Shown in pieces: positions 1-6,211 of a stretch of DNA of 7,455 bases; position 1 is the stretch's first letter; the number at the start of each line of letters is the position of its first letter. The stretch is from assembly GCA_903930165.1 (NCBI GenBank), contig CAIYXO010000187.1, positions 1 to 7,455 of the forward strand, read 5' to 3'. This stretch comes from an uncultured Verrucomicrobiota bacterium. GTDB lineage: Bacteria > Verrucomicrobiota > Verrucomicrobiia > Limisphaerales > UBA9464. The notes below the pieces were generated by a model. It did not search any database, was not told the origin of the DNA, and worked only from the letters and a program-made list of their open reading frames with translations. A program made the translations under genes and the position numbers.

Positions 1-760
1 CGAAGCCGAGGCCTTGGGCGCGGCGGCGCAGGTGGGCGAAGCCGAGGCCCAGGTGCATGTCAACGAGGGGGACCTCGCCCGGGCCGTCATCCGCTCCCCG
101 ATCGACGGCATCGTGCTCTCCCGGAGCATCGAGCCCGGACAGGTCGTGGCGGCCAGCTTCACCGCACCCCAGCTGTTCGTCATCGCCGAGCGGTTGGAGC
201 GCATGAGGCTCGAGGTGGCCGTCGCCGAGGCGGACATCGCACGGGTTGCCCGTGGACAGTCCTCGTCCTTCACCGTCGACGCCTGGCCGGAACGGTCGTT
301 CTCCGCACGCCTTTCCCGGGTCTCCTACGGGTCCGAGATGCGGGACAATGTCGTCACCTACCTCGCGGAACTGGAGGTCGCCAACGACGACCTGAGTCTC
401 CGGCCCGGGATGACGGCGACGGCGGAGATCCGGGTCGCGGAAAGCCTGGGAGTCCTCCTGGTCCCGGCCTCCGCGTTGCGTTTCAACCCGGCTCCCGTCT
501 CCGCCGGCACCAACCCGGTGGCGAAGAGGTCCTTCGTCCAGAGCCTCATCCCGATGCCGACCCGGAACCGCAGCCGCCCGGCTGCCGAGGATCCGGCGGC
601 CGTATCCGCATCACCGCGCATCTGGGTGCTCCGGGAGAACGAGCCCGCGGCTGTCGAGGTCGAGGCGGGGCTGAGCGACGGGAGGTTCACGGAGGTCTCC
701 GCGCCGGGGCTGGCCGAGGGTATGGAGGTCATCCTCCGCGCGAACGGCGGCTCCCCATGA
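1..760 (+). CDS. MacA-like periplasmic adaptor (HlyD/membrane-fusion family), 5' partial
   Basis: This is the C-terminal 252 residues of a membrane-fusion adaptor that would link an inner-membrane ABC pump to an outer-membrane channel across the periplasm. The reading frame is open to the left edge, so the N-terminal signal or anchor and the first half are missing. Visible parts, numbered from the first codon at base 2: the end of an Ala/Glu-rich alpha-hairpin (1-28), the second half of a lipoyl domain with RSPIDGIVLSRSIEPGQVV (31-49), a beta-barrel (about 68-146) with YGSEMRDNVVTY and LRPGMTATAEI, and a membrane-proximal domain (about 206-250) with GLSDGRFTEV. This order and these motifs match MacA-type adaptors. 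Residues about 162-204 form a Pro/Ser/Arg-rich, poorly conserved linker. The stop overlaps the start of the ATPase gene (ATGA), which indicates translational coupling in one operon. The family is secure; the exported substrate cannot be read from sequence. Confidence 0.93.
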   Translation, partial: EAEALGAAAQVGEAEAQVHVNEGDLARAVIRSPIDGIVLSRSIEPGQVVAASFTAPQLFVIAERLERMRLEVAVAEADIARVARGQSSSFTVDAWPERSFSARLSRVSYGSEMRDNVVTYLAELEVANDDLSLRPGMTATAEIRVAESLGVLLVPASALRFNPAPVSAGTNPVAKRSFVQSLIPMPTRNRSRPAAEDPAAVSASPRIWVLRENEPAAVEVEAGLSDGRFTEVSAPGLAEGMEVILRANGGSP

Positions 761-1473
761 AGGCGTCACCAACCCCGGCGGCGACCGCGCCCCTGATCGA
801 GGTCCATGGCCTCGCCAAGGAATATGGGAGCGGAGGATCGGTCTTCCGGGCCCTGCGGGGAGTCGACCTCGTCGTCGGGCGGGGGGAATTCGTCGCCATC
901 ATGGGTCCCAGCGGATCCGGGAAGTCCACGCTGATGAACCTCCTGGGCTGCCTCGACACGCCCACCGCGGGCACCTACCGCTACGAGGGCATCGCGGTCG
1001 AGGGCCTGGACAACGACCAACGCTCGATGCTTCGCAGGCACGCGCTGGGCTTCGTGTTCCAGGGGTTCAACCTGCTCGGGCGGACGAGTTCGCTCGACAA
1101 CGTCGCCCTGCCGTTGATCTACCGCGGCTTCTCCCGGGGGGAGCGGCGTTCGCGGGCCGCCGCGGCGCTCGAATCGGTGGGCCTCGCCGACAAGCTGGCG
1201 AGCCTGCCCGGGGAGCTTTCCGGCGGGCAGCAGCAGCGGGTGGCCATCGCCCGCGCGATCGTGACCGAGCCCGTGACGCTCTTCGCGGACGAGCCGACCG
1301 GCAACCTCGACTCGGCTTCGACCGCCGGGATCATGGAGCTGATTGTCCATCTGAACCGCAACCGGGGCATCACCGTCCTGATGGTCACCCACGACGAGCA
1401 GGTCGCGGCTTCCGCGGGGCGACGGGTGACGATCAGGGACGGTCTCATCGAGTCGGACCACAGGCGTCCCTGA
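757..1473 (+). CDS. ABC transporter ATP-binding protein, MacB/LolD type
   Basis: A 238-residue stand-alone nucleotide-binding subunit that hydrolyses ATP on the cytoplasmic side to drive the permease encoded next. All motifs are intact: Walker A GPSGSGKST (50-58), Q-loop in FQGFNLL (101-107), signature LSGGQQQRVAIARA (154-167), Walker B TLFADEP (174-180) followed by TGNLDS, and the H-loop histidine in VTHDE (about 212). The LGFVFQGFNLL, LSGGQ and DEPTGNLDS wording is typical of the MacB/LolD/FtsE branch, and the length is normal for a single ATPase. The ATG overlaps the adaptor stop by ATGA and no strong Shine-Dalgarno sequence precedes it, so translation is probably coupled to the adaptor gene. 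Classical MacB fuses this domain to the permease; here they are separate polypeptides. Substrate is unknown: macrolides, peptides, lipids or siderophores are all known for relatives. Confidence 0.96.
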   Translation: MKASPTPAATAPLIEVHGLAKEYGSGGSVFRALRGVDLVVGRGEFVAIMGPSGSGKSTLMNLLGCLDTPTAGTYRYEGIAVEGLDNDQRSMLRRHALGFVFQGFNLLGRTSSLDNVALPLIYRGFSRGERRSRAAAALESVGLADKLASLPGELSGGQQQRVAIARAIVTEPVTLFADEPTGNLDSASTAGIMELIVHLNRNRGITVLMVTHDEQVAASAGRRVTIRDGLIESDHRRP

Positions 1474-1487
1474 AAGCCCTCCGTCCC

Positions 1488-2702
1488 GTGTACTGGAACG
1501 CCTTCGCCATCGCCCTGCAGGAGATCGCCCGCAACCGGACCCGCGCCTTCCTCACCGTGCTGGGGATCTTCATCGCGGTCGCGGCCATCGTCACCATGGT
1601 CACGCTCGGGGAGGGAGCCACCCTCGCCGTGAAGGCGCAGATCGCGAGTCTCGGCAGCAACCTCCTGACCCTGCGGCCCGGCGCCGGATTCGGGAACCGG
1701 GCCTCGTCCGCCGGGGTGCCGTCCTTCACCGAGGAGGACGCCGCGACGCTGGGTGAACAGGTTTCGGGCATCGCCTTGGTGGCCCCGGTCGGGACCGTTT
1801 CGTTGGGCACCATCCACCAGCACAACGCCCGGGTTTCGACAGTGGTCGGCACCACTCCGGACTACTTCGGGATCAACCGGTGGAAGCTGGCCGAAGGACG
1901 CTTCCTCAACGCGGCGGACCAGCGCGACGGGGGCGCGGTCTGCGTGATCGGGGAGACGGTCCGCCGGGAGTTGTTCGGCGACGCGGATCCCGTCGGCTCC
2001 CGGATCCGGATCGGCCGCGCCTCCTGCGAGGTCGTCGGCCTCCTCGCCGCGAAGGGCCAGGCGGGGATGGGCGACCAGGACGACACCCTGATCCTGCCGC
2101 TGTCCGCCCTCCAGAGGCGGCTGGTCGGCCGCACCTCGAGGCATGACATCAACCAGATCTCGATTTCGGCCCGCGACGGGACCGACAGCCTGGCGCTGAT
2201 CGCCGAGATCACCCGGATCCTGCGTGTCCGCCGCCATCTCCGGCCGGATCAGGACAACGACTTCAACCTCTTCGACACGCGGCAGATCGCGGAGACGCTC
2301 GGCGCGACGACGCAGCTGATGACCCTGCTCCTGGGCGCCGTGGCGGGCGTTTCGCTCGTGGTCGGCGGGATCGGGATCATGAACATCATGCTGGTGTCCG
2401 TCGCGGAGAGGACGCGCGAGATCGGGATCCGCCTCGCCATCGGCGCCACGGCCCGCGAGGTCCTGCTGCAGTTCCTGGTCGAGGCGGTGACCCTCTCCTG
2501 CATCGGCGGCCTGATCGGGATCTTCCTCACGCTGGGTCTCTGCGTCGGGCTGGCCCGTGTCATCCAGGTGCCGTTCCACTTCAACGCCGGGATCAACCTG
2601 CTGGCCTTCCTGTTCTCCGCCGGCGTCGGCGTTGCGTTCGGCTTTGCGCCGGCCCGGCGTGCCGCCCGGTTGAATCCGATCGACGCGCTCCGCCACGAGT
2701 GA
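1488..2702 (+). CDS. MacB-like ABC transporter permease (FtsX family)
   Basis: A 404-residue inner-membrane permease with the four-helix MacB/FtsX layout. Helix 1 spans about residues 19-41, a large periplasmic domain (MacB_PCD type) follows at about 42-275, and helices 2-4 lie at about 279-303, 330-355 and 370-388. The cytoplasmic coupling segment SVAERTREIGIRLAIGAT (304-321) and the C-terminal PARRAARLNPIDALR are hallmarks of the family, as is the N-terminal NRTRAFLTVLGIFIAVAAIV. Such permeases use ATP hydrolysis by the partner ATPase to move the periplasmic domain (mechanotransmission) and expel periplasmic substrates through the adaptor and outer channel. The start is GTG at 1488, 14 bases after the ATPase stop. 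It gives the expected short N-terminal lead, and I see no clear ribosome-binding site before it. The last codons and the stop lie inside a strong inverted repeat that probably ends the operon. Confidence 0.95.
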   Translation: MYWNAFAIALQEIARNRTRAFLTVLGIFIAVAAIVTMVTLGEGATLAVKAQIASLGSNLLTLRPGAGFGNRASSAGVPSFTEEDAATLGEQVSGIALVAPVGTVSLGTIHQHNARVSTVVGTTPDYFGINRWKLAEGRFLNAADQRDGGAVCVIGETVRRELFGDADPVGSRIRIGRASCEVVGLLAAKGQAGMGDQDDTLILPLSALQRRLVGRTSRHDINQISISARDGTDSLALIAEITRILRVRRHLRPDQDNDFNLFDTRQIAETLGATTQLMTLLLGAVAGVSLVVGGIGIMNIMLVSVAERTREIGIRLAIGATAREVLLQFLVEAVTLSCIGGLIGIFLTLGLCVGLARVIQVPFHFNAGINLLAFLFSAGVGVAFGFAPARRAARLNPIDALRHE

Positions 2703-2714
2703 AGGAGCGCGTCG
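2681..2714. terminator. Hairpin straddling the permease stop codon, between convergent genes
   Basis: A perfect 11-bp inverted repeat: CGACGCGCTCC at 2681-2691 and GGAGCGCGTCG at 2704-2714, with a 12-base loop that contains the permease stop codon. It lies between the permease (+) and the esterase stop (2724, -), only 21 bases apart. A GC-rich stem here could stop transcripts from both sides. Neither strand has a following T-run, so it is not a classical intrinsic terminator; it may act with Rho or protect mRNA 3' ends. The terminator role is inferred; the stem itself is directly visible. Confidence 0.55.
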
Positions 2715-2723
2715 CGGCCCTGT

Positions 2724-3866
2724 TCACCGGAACAGCTTCGGCGCGAACTCGTTCAGGTAGTCGCGCCACTTGTCCCAGGTGTGGGCGCCTTCGGTCAGGT
2801 TGTAGACCACGTCGAAACGGTGGGTGCGGAGCATCTCCACGGTCTTGCGGGTGGTCTCGACCAGGAAGTCGTCCTTGCCCGTGGCGAACCAGAACAGCCT
2901 GAGGCCCTCCTTGAGCTTCGCGTCGTCGAGCACGGCCTTGTGCTTCTCCTCGAAGGACGGGCCCTGCGGTGCCGGGGCGCCGGGGCGCTGGACGATGCCG
3001 AAGATGCCGGAGCTGAAGACGCCGAGGTAGGCGAAGCGGTCGAGGTGCGGCACGCCGATGTTCAGCGTGTGGGCGCCACCCATCGAGAGGCCCGCGATGG
3101 CGCGGTGGGCGCGGTCGGTGTGGACCCGGTAGCGCTTCTCGACCAGCGGAAGCAGGTCCTCGAGGAAGTCCGGCTCGAACTCCCCGGACATCGAGCCGCG
3201 GCCCATGCCGAACGGGCCGGTGTGGCCGTGGGGCATCACGACCACCATCGGCTTCGCCTTACCGGCGGCGATGAGGTTGTCCAGGATGAGGCCGGCGCGT
3301 CCCACCGTGCTCCACGAGTTGTCGGAGTCGAACGCGCCATGGAGCAGGTAGAACACCGGATACTTCTCCGAACCCGCCTCGTAGCCGGGCGGCGTGTAGA
3401 CGTGGAAGCGGCGGAACTTCCTGAGCGTCGAGGACCAGTACGTGACCTGGGCCACGGCGCCGTGCGGGACGTCCTTGGTGTCCTGCCAGTCGGCGCCGGG
3501 GACGTGGAGGAGGCTCCACGTGTTGTCGTTGGACTCGCTGGTCTTCGGGTTCCGCGGATCGACGACCGACAGGCCGTCGACGTTGAAGTTGTACCGGTAG
3601 CTGCCGGGGGCCACCGGGCCGTAGGAGATTTCCCAGACGCCGTTCGTGCCGCCCTTCATGTCCTGGCCTTGGCCGAGGCCAGGAAGGTCGCTGCCGGCGA
3701 GCTTCACCGACTGGGCTTTCGGGGCGAGCACCCGGAAGGTGATGCGGCGGTCGGCGCCGACCTCGGGCGAGGTGACGGAAGGCGGTGGGGTGGGACGTTG
3801 GGCTTGGAGCGCAGCGGACATGAGGATGCCGGCAAGGCCGCCGGCCAGGAGTGGTGGAAGTTTCAT
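2724..3866 (-). CDS. Secreted Fes/CE1-like esterase (alpha/beta hydrolase)
   Basis: A 380-residue exported serine esterase related to enterochelin esterase and to CE1 feruloyl/acetyl-xylan esterases. The ATG at 3866 begins a signal peptide (MKLPPLLAGGLAGILMSAALQAQ), and a GAGG lies 10 bases upstream, so I chose it over longer in-frame extensions. Residues about 38-122 form an immunoglobulin-like N-terminal domain (esterase-N/CBM48-like; ITFRVLAPKAQSVKL, WEISYGPVAPGSYRYNFNVDG). The catalytic domain follows: oxyanion-region LLHG (174-177), nucleophile elbow GLSMGG with Ser261, acid probably Asp332 or Asp333 in ATGKDDF, and His362 in GAHTWDKW. Known relatives release ferulate or acetate from plant polysaccharides or cleave siderophore esters. 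The lack of iron-uptake genes nearby favours a polysaccharide or general ester substrate, but that is inference. It is divergent from the S9 peptidase gene, with 94 bases between the starts. Confidence 0.92.
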   Translation of the reverse strand: MKLPPLLAGGLAGILMSAALQAQRPTPPPSVTSPEVGADRRITFRVLAPKAQSVKLAGSDLPGLGQGQDMKGGTNGVWEISYGPVAPGSYRYNFNVDGLSVVDPRNPKTSESNDNTWSLLHVPGADWQDTKDVPHGAVAQVTYWSSTLRKFRRFHVYTPPGYEAGSEKYPVFYLLHGAFDSDNSWSTVGRAGLILDNLIAAGKAKPMVVVMPHGHTGPFGMGRGSMSGEFEPDFLEDLLPLVEKRYRVHTDRAHRAIAGLSMGGAHTLNIGVPHLDRFAYLGVFSSGIFGIVQRPGAPAPQGPSFEEKHKAVLDDAKLKEGLRLFWFATGKDDFLVETTRKTVEMLRTHRFDVVYNLTEGAHTWDKWRDYLNEFAPKLFR

Positions 3867-3868
3867 GC

Positions 3869-3895
3869 GGGGGGGGCCTCGGGGAGACCGGGGGG
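3869..3895 (+). other. G-rich tract with G-quadruplex potential in the divergent intergenic region
   Basis: The + strand has runs of eight G (3869-3876), four G (3881-3884) and six G (3890-3895), separated by 4- and 5-base spacers. Splitting the run of eight gives four G3 tracts with loops of 7 bases or fewer, which fits the usual G-quadruplex pattern. It lies just upstream of the esterase ATG, so the esterase mRNA leader carries the complementary C-runs, and its GAGG ribosome-binding motif (bases 3877-3880 on the other strand) sits between two of them. A role in folding or slippage is inferred only. Confidence 0.4.
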
Positions 3896-3925
3896 TGCGG
3901 ACCGGGTTACAGGCGGGCTGCCGCT

Positions 3926-3954
3926 TTGACTCGGCCGGTTTCCGCGGCTGTGAT
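3926..3954 (+). promoter_or_regulatory. Candidate sigma70-type promoter for the S9 peptidase gene
   Basis: TTGACT (3926-3931, five of six to the -35 consensus) is followed after exactly 17 bases by TGTGAT (3949-3954, four of six to the -10 consensus). Transcription from it would begin near 3960-3961, at the GTG start codon. That would make the mRNA leaderless or nearly so, which agrees with the lack of a Shine-Dalgarno sequence. In a GC-rich genome of unknown sigma-factor preference such matches can arise by chance. Confidence 0.35.
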
Positions 3955-3960
3955 GCCCGG

Positions 3961-6060
3961 GTGACGAGAACCTGGCATCCACGGATCCTCCTCCTGGCCC
4001 TCGCGGCCGTCTCCGCCACCGCCGCCGACCCGCGTCCCATCACCCCCGCCGACCTGTGGAAGGTTAAACGCCTCGCCGCACCCGCGGTTTCGCCCGACGG
4101 GAAGTCCGTCGCCTACGCGGTCCAGGAGTGGTCCGTGGAGAAGAACCAGAGCACCTCGAGCCTGTGGCTCACGGACGTCGCCGACGGCACGACCCGTCGG
4201 CTGACCCAGGCGAAGGGCAGCGACGGCTCCCCGGCCTGGAGCCCCGACGGCGCCCACATCGCGTTCGTCTCCAAGCGGGACGGCGACGAGGTGCCGTCGC
4301 TCCATGTCATTCCCGTGGCCGGCGGCGAGGCGGAGAAGCTCCTTGAGCTGCCGATGGGCGTCTCCAGTCCCCAATGGCTTCCGGACGGCTCCGGCCTCGT
4401 GGTGGCGACCACCGTGGTCCCCGGTCTGGCGGGCACTCTCTCGAAGCCGGACCTCGACGCGATGCGGAAGGAACTGAAGCGGCGGAAGGAGTCGAAGATC
4501 AGCGCCAAGTCCACGGAATCCCGCGCCTACCGGTACTGGGACCACTGGATCACCGACGGCCTCGCCGGACGCCTGGTGCGCGTCGGCCTGCAGGACCGCT
4601 CTGTCCGCGACCTCACGCCGGGATGGACCAACCAGTTCCAACTCAGCGGCGAGGCCCACTACCGGGTCTCGCCCGACGGGAAGTGGCTGGCCGTGACCCT
4701 CGACAGCACGCCGCCGCCGTACCGCGAGTACCCGAACCACGACGTGTACCTCGTGGCGGCCGACGGCTCCGCGCCGCCGCGGAACCTGACCCCGGACAAC
4801 ACCGGCGACGACGGCAACCCGATGTTCGCGCCGGACGGCCGCTCGGTGGTCTTCACCCGGACGCAGTCCAACTACTACAACGGCGAGTTCGCCAAGCTGT
4901 GGCGGCACGACCTCGCGACCGGGAAGAATTCGTCCGTGACCGAGGACCTGGACCTCGGGATTGCCGAGGCGGCGTTCTCGCCGGACGGCCGGGAGCTGTG
5001 GGTCGTTGGCGAGGACCGAGGCGTGGTGCCGGTGTTCCGCATGGACGCGGCGGGCGGCCCGCTGAAGGCCGTGATGCGGGACGGCACGAGCACCGGCCTG
5101 TCGGTGCGCGGCGGCACGGTGGCCTTCCTGAACAGCACCTCGACCCGGCCGGACGAGCTGTTCGTCCTGGACCCGGCGACCGGAGCGTCCCGTCGGCTCA
5201 CCCGCTTCAACGACGAACTGATGGCCGGGATCGGATTCGGCCGGCAGGAGTCCTACGAGTTCACGGGCGCCGGCGGCGACACGGTGCAGGGCTGGGTGTT
5301 CCTGCCGCCGGGATTCGATCCGGCGAAGCCGTACGGCCTCGTGCAGCTGATGCACGGGGGTCCGCACACCATGTGCCGCGACGCGTGGAGCCCCCGTTGG
5401 AACGCGCAGGTCTTCGCGGCGATGGGCCATGTGGTCACGTGGGTGAACCGGCACGGGTCGACGGGCTTCGGCGAGAAGTACAGCCAGAGCATCCTCGGCG
5501 AATGGGGCGTCAAGCCGCTGGCCGACATCCTCGCGTCGACGGACGTCCTGCTGAAGCGGTTCCCGAACATCGACCCGAAGCGGATGGCCGCGGCGGGGGC
5601 GAGCTACGGCGGCTACATGGCTGCGTGGGTTGCGGGGCACACCGACCGTTTCGCGTGCATCGTGGACCACGCGGGCGTGAACGACTTCGTCACCCAGTAT
5701 GGGGCCGACGTGACCGCCTTCGGGTTCTCGAAGGTGCTTGGGGGCACGCCATGGGAGAACCCGGAGGGGATGCAGCGGAACAACCCGATGGCGTACGCGC
5801 GGAACTTCCGGACGCCGATGCTGATCCTGCATGGCGAGAAGGACTACCGGGTGCCGTACGTGAACGGCACGGCACTGTACGGCGTGTACCAGGCGATGGG
5901 CCTGCCGGCGCGCCTGGTGGTGTACCCGGACGAGAACCACTGGATCCTGTCGCCGCAGAACTCGCTGCACTGGAACTGGGAGGTGCAGACCTGGATCGCC
6001 CGATGGATCGGCGGCACGCCGACCCTGACGGAACCGCGCTTCGACGAGCCGGCGAAGTGA
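3961..6060 (+). CDS. Exported S9 family peptidase, dipeptidyl-peptidase-5-like
   Basis: A 699-residue secreted serine peptidase of the prolyl oligopeptidase family (S9), which would trim short peptides outside the cytoplasm. The GTG at 3961 starts a signal peptide (about 1-22, RILLLALAAVSATAA then DPRP), which is why I reject in-frame starts further upstream. Residues about 25-420 form a beta-propeller with repeated SPDG-type turns (44, 94, 237, 290, 340). A segment rich in Lys/Arg/Glu then RYWDHWITDG (about 162-200) is reminiscent of bacterial DPP5. The catalytic domain (about 430-685) has HGGP (465-468), nucleophile elbow GASYGGY with Ser548, Asp628 in HGEKDYRVP and His660 in PDENHW, so the triad is complete. 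The length suits the family. Codon choice for proline changes strongly after about residue 200. DPP5 relatives release dipeptides after Ala or hydrophobic residues; the specificity here is inferred. Confidence 0.94.
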   Translation: MTRTWHPRILLLALAAVSATAADPRPITPADLWKVKRLAAPAVSPDGKSVAYAVQEWSVEKNQSTSSLWLTDVADGTTRRLTQAKGSDGSPAWSPDGAHIAFVSKRDGDEVPSLHVIPVAGGEAEKLLELPMGVSSPQWLPDGSGLVVATTVVPGLAGTLSKPDLDAMRKELKRRKESKISAKSTESRAYRYWDHWITDGLAGRLVRVGLQDRSVRDLTPGWTNQFQLSGEAHYRVSPDGKWLAVTLDSTPPPYREYPNHDVYLVAADGSAPPRNLTPDNTGDDGNPMFAPDGRSVVFTRTQSNYYNGEFAKLWRHDLATGKNSSVTEDLDLGIAEAAFSPDGRELWVVGEDRGVVPVFRMDAAGGPLKAVMRDGTSTGLSVRGGTVAFLNSTSTRPDELFVLDPATGASRRLTRFNDELMAGIGFGRQESYEFTGAGGDTVQGWVFLPPGFDPAKPYGLVQLMHGGPHTMCRDAWSPRWNAQVFAAMGHVVTWVNRHGSTGFGEKYSQSILGEWGVKPLADILASTDVLLKRFPNIDPKRMAAAGASYGGYMAAWVAGHTDRFACIVDHAGVNDFVTQYGADVTAFGFSKVLGGTPWENPEGMQRNNPMAYARNFRTPMLILHGEKDYRVPYVNGTALYGVYQAMGLPARLVVYPDENHWILSPQNSLHWNWEVQTWIARWIGGTPTLTEPRFDEPAK

Positions 6061-6086
6061 GGCGCCCTTTGGCCGCGGCCGCGCAG

Positions 6087-6199
6087 GGAGCCTCACGCCA
6101 AGGCGCCAAGCCGCGAAGGGAGCAGCGGATCCGGGACGGACGCGCCGGTCACGGCTCTCCTCCCTTCCTTCGCGGCTTGGCGCGTTGGCGTGAGGCTCC
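6087..6199. repeat. Long imperfect palindrome between convergent genes (dispersed-repeat-like, possible bidirectional terminator)
   Basis: Arms of 33 bases at 6087-6119 and 6167-6199 are reverse complements with a single mismatch and enclose a 47-base spacer. Each arm holds three 8-base subunits in tandem, seen on the left as ACGCCAAG (6095), GCGCCAAG (6103) and CCGCGAAG (6111). It lies in the 151-base gap between the S9 peptidase stop (6060) and the stop of the - strand halogenase-like gene (6212). RNA from either strand would fold into a very stable stem, so it could end transcription from both sides. The sharp, two-sided design and the subunits recall dispersed intergenic palindromes (REP-like elements). 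No T-run follows and no transposase is nearby. The rest of the gap shows only a short GGCCGCGGCC palindrome at 6071-6080. Confidence 0.8.
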
Positions 6200-6211
6200 T
6201 TCCGCCCCGGC

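Noticed and set aside
1119..2696. Open frame of 525 codons on the - strand opposite the ATPase and permease genes
   Set aside because: It runs antisense across two well-recognised transporter genes and its product is Asp/Arg/Gln-rich without domains. It is a composition artefact.
3661..3684. Perfect 9-bp inverted repeat with a 6-base loop (TCCTGGCCT / AGGCCAGGA)
   Set aside because: It lies inside the esterase coding region in the N-terminal domain and encodes a plausible Gly/Leu/Pro/Gln loop. Nothing around it suggests a regulatory role, so I treat it as chance in GC-rich coding DNA.
3867..3935. Promoter for the esterase on the - strand
   Set aside because: A TGTAAC box (bases 3906-3911 read on the - strand) could serve as -10, but no acceptable -35 is found at the right distance, so I could not support a specific site.
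3646..3960. Possible N-terminal extension of the S9 peptidase
   Set aside because: The extra 105 residues overlap the esterase gene on the other strand and would bury the signal peptide that starts at the GTG at 3961.
3867..4043. Possible N-terminal extension of the esterase
   Set aside because: The extension overlaps the S9 peptidase start and signal peptide. The ATG at 3866 has a GAGG upstream and begins a good signal peptide.
3907..6096. Very long open frame on the - strand opposite the S9 peptidase (729 codons)
   Set aside because: Its translation is Arg/His/Val-rich low-complexity sequence with no recognisable domain, as expected for the antisense of a GC-rich gene. The + strand protein has a full catalytic triad and signal peptide.
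6061..6211. Small RNA or small protein gene in the convergent gap
   Set aside because: Apart from the palindrome I see no convincing start with ribosome-binding site, no promoter and no RNA-gene signature in these 151 bases.
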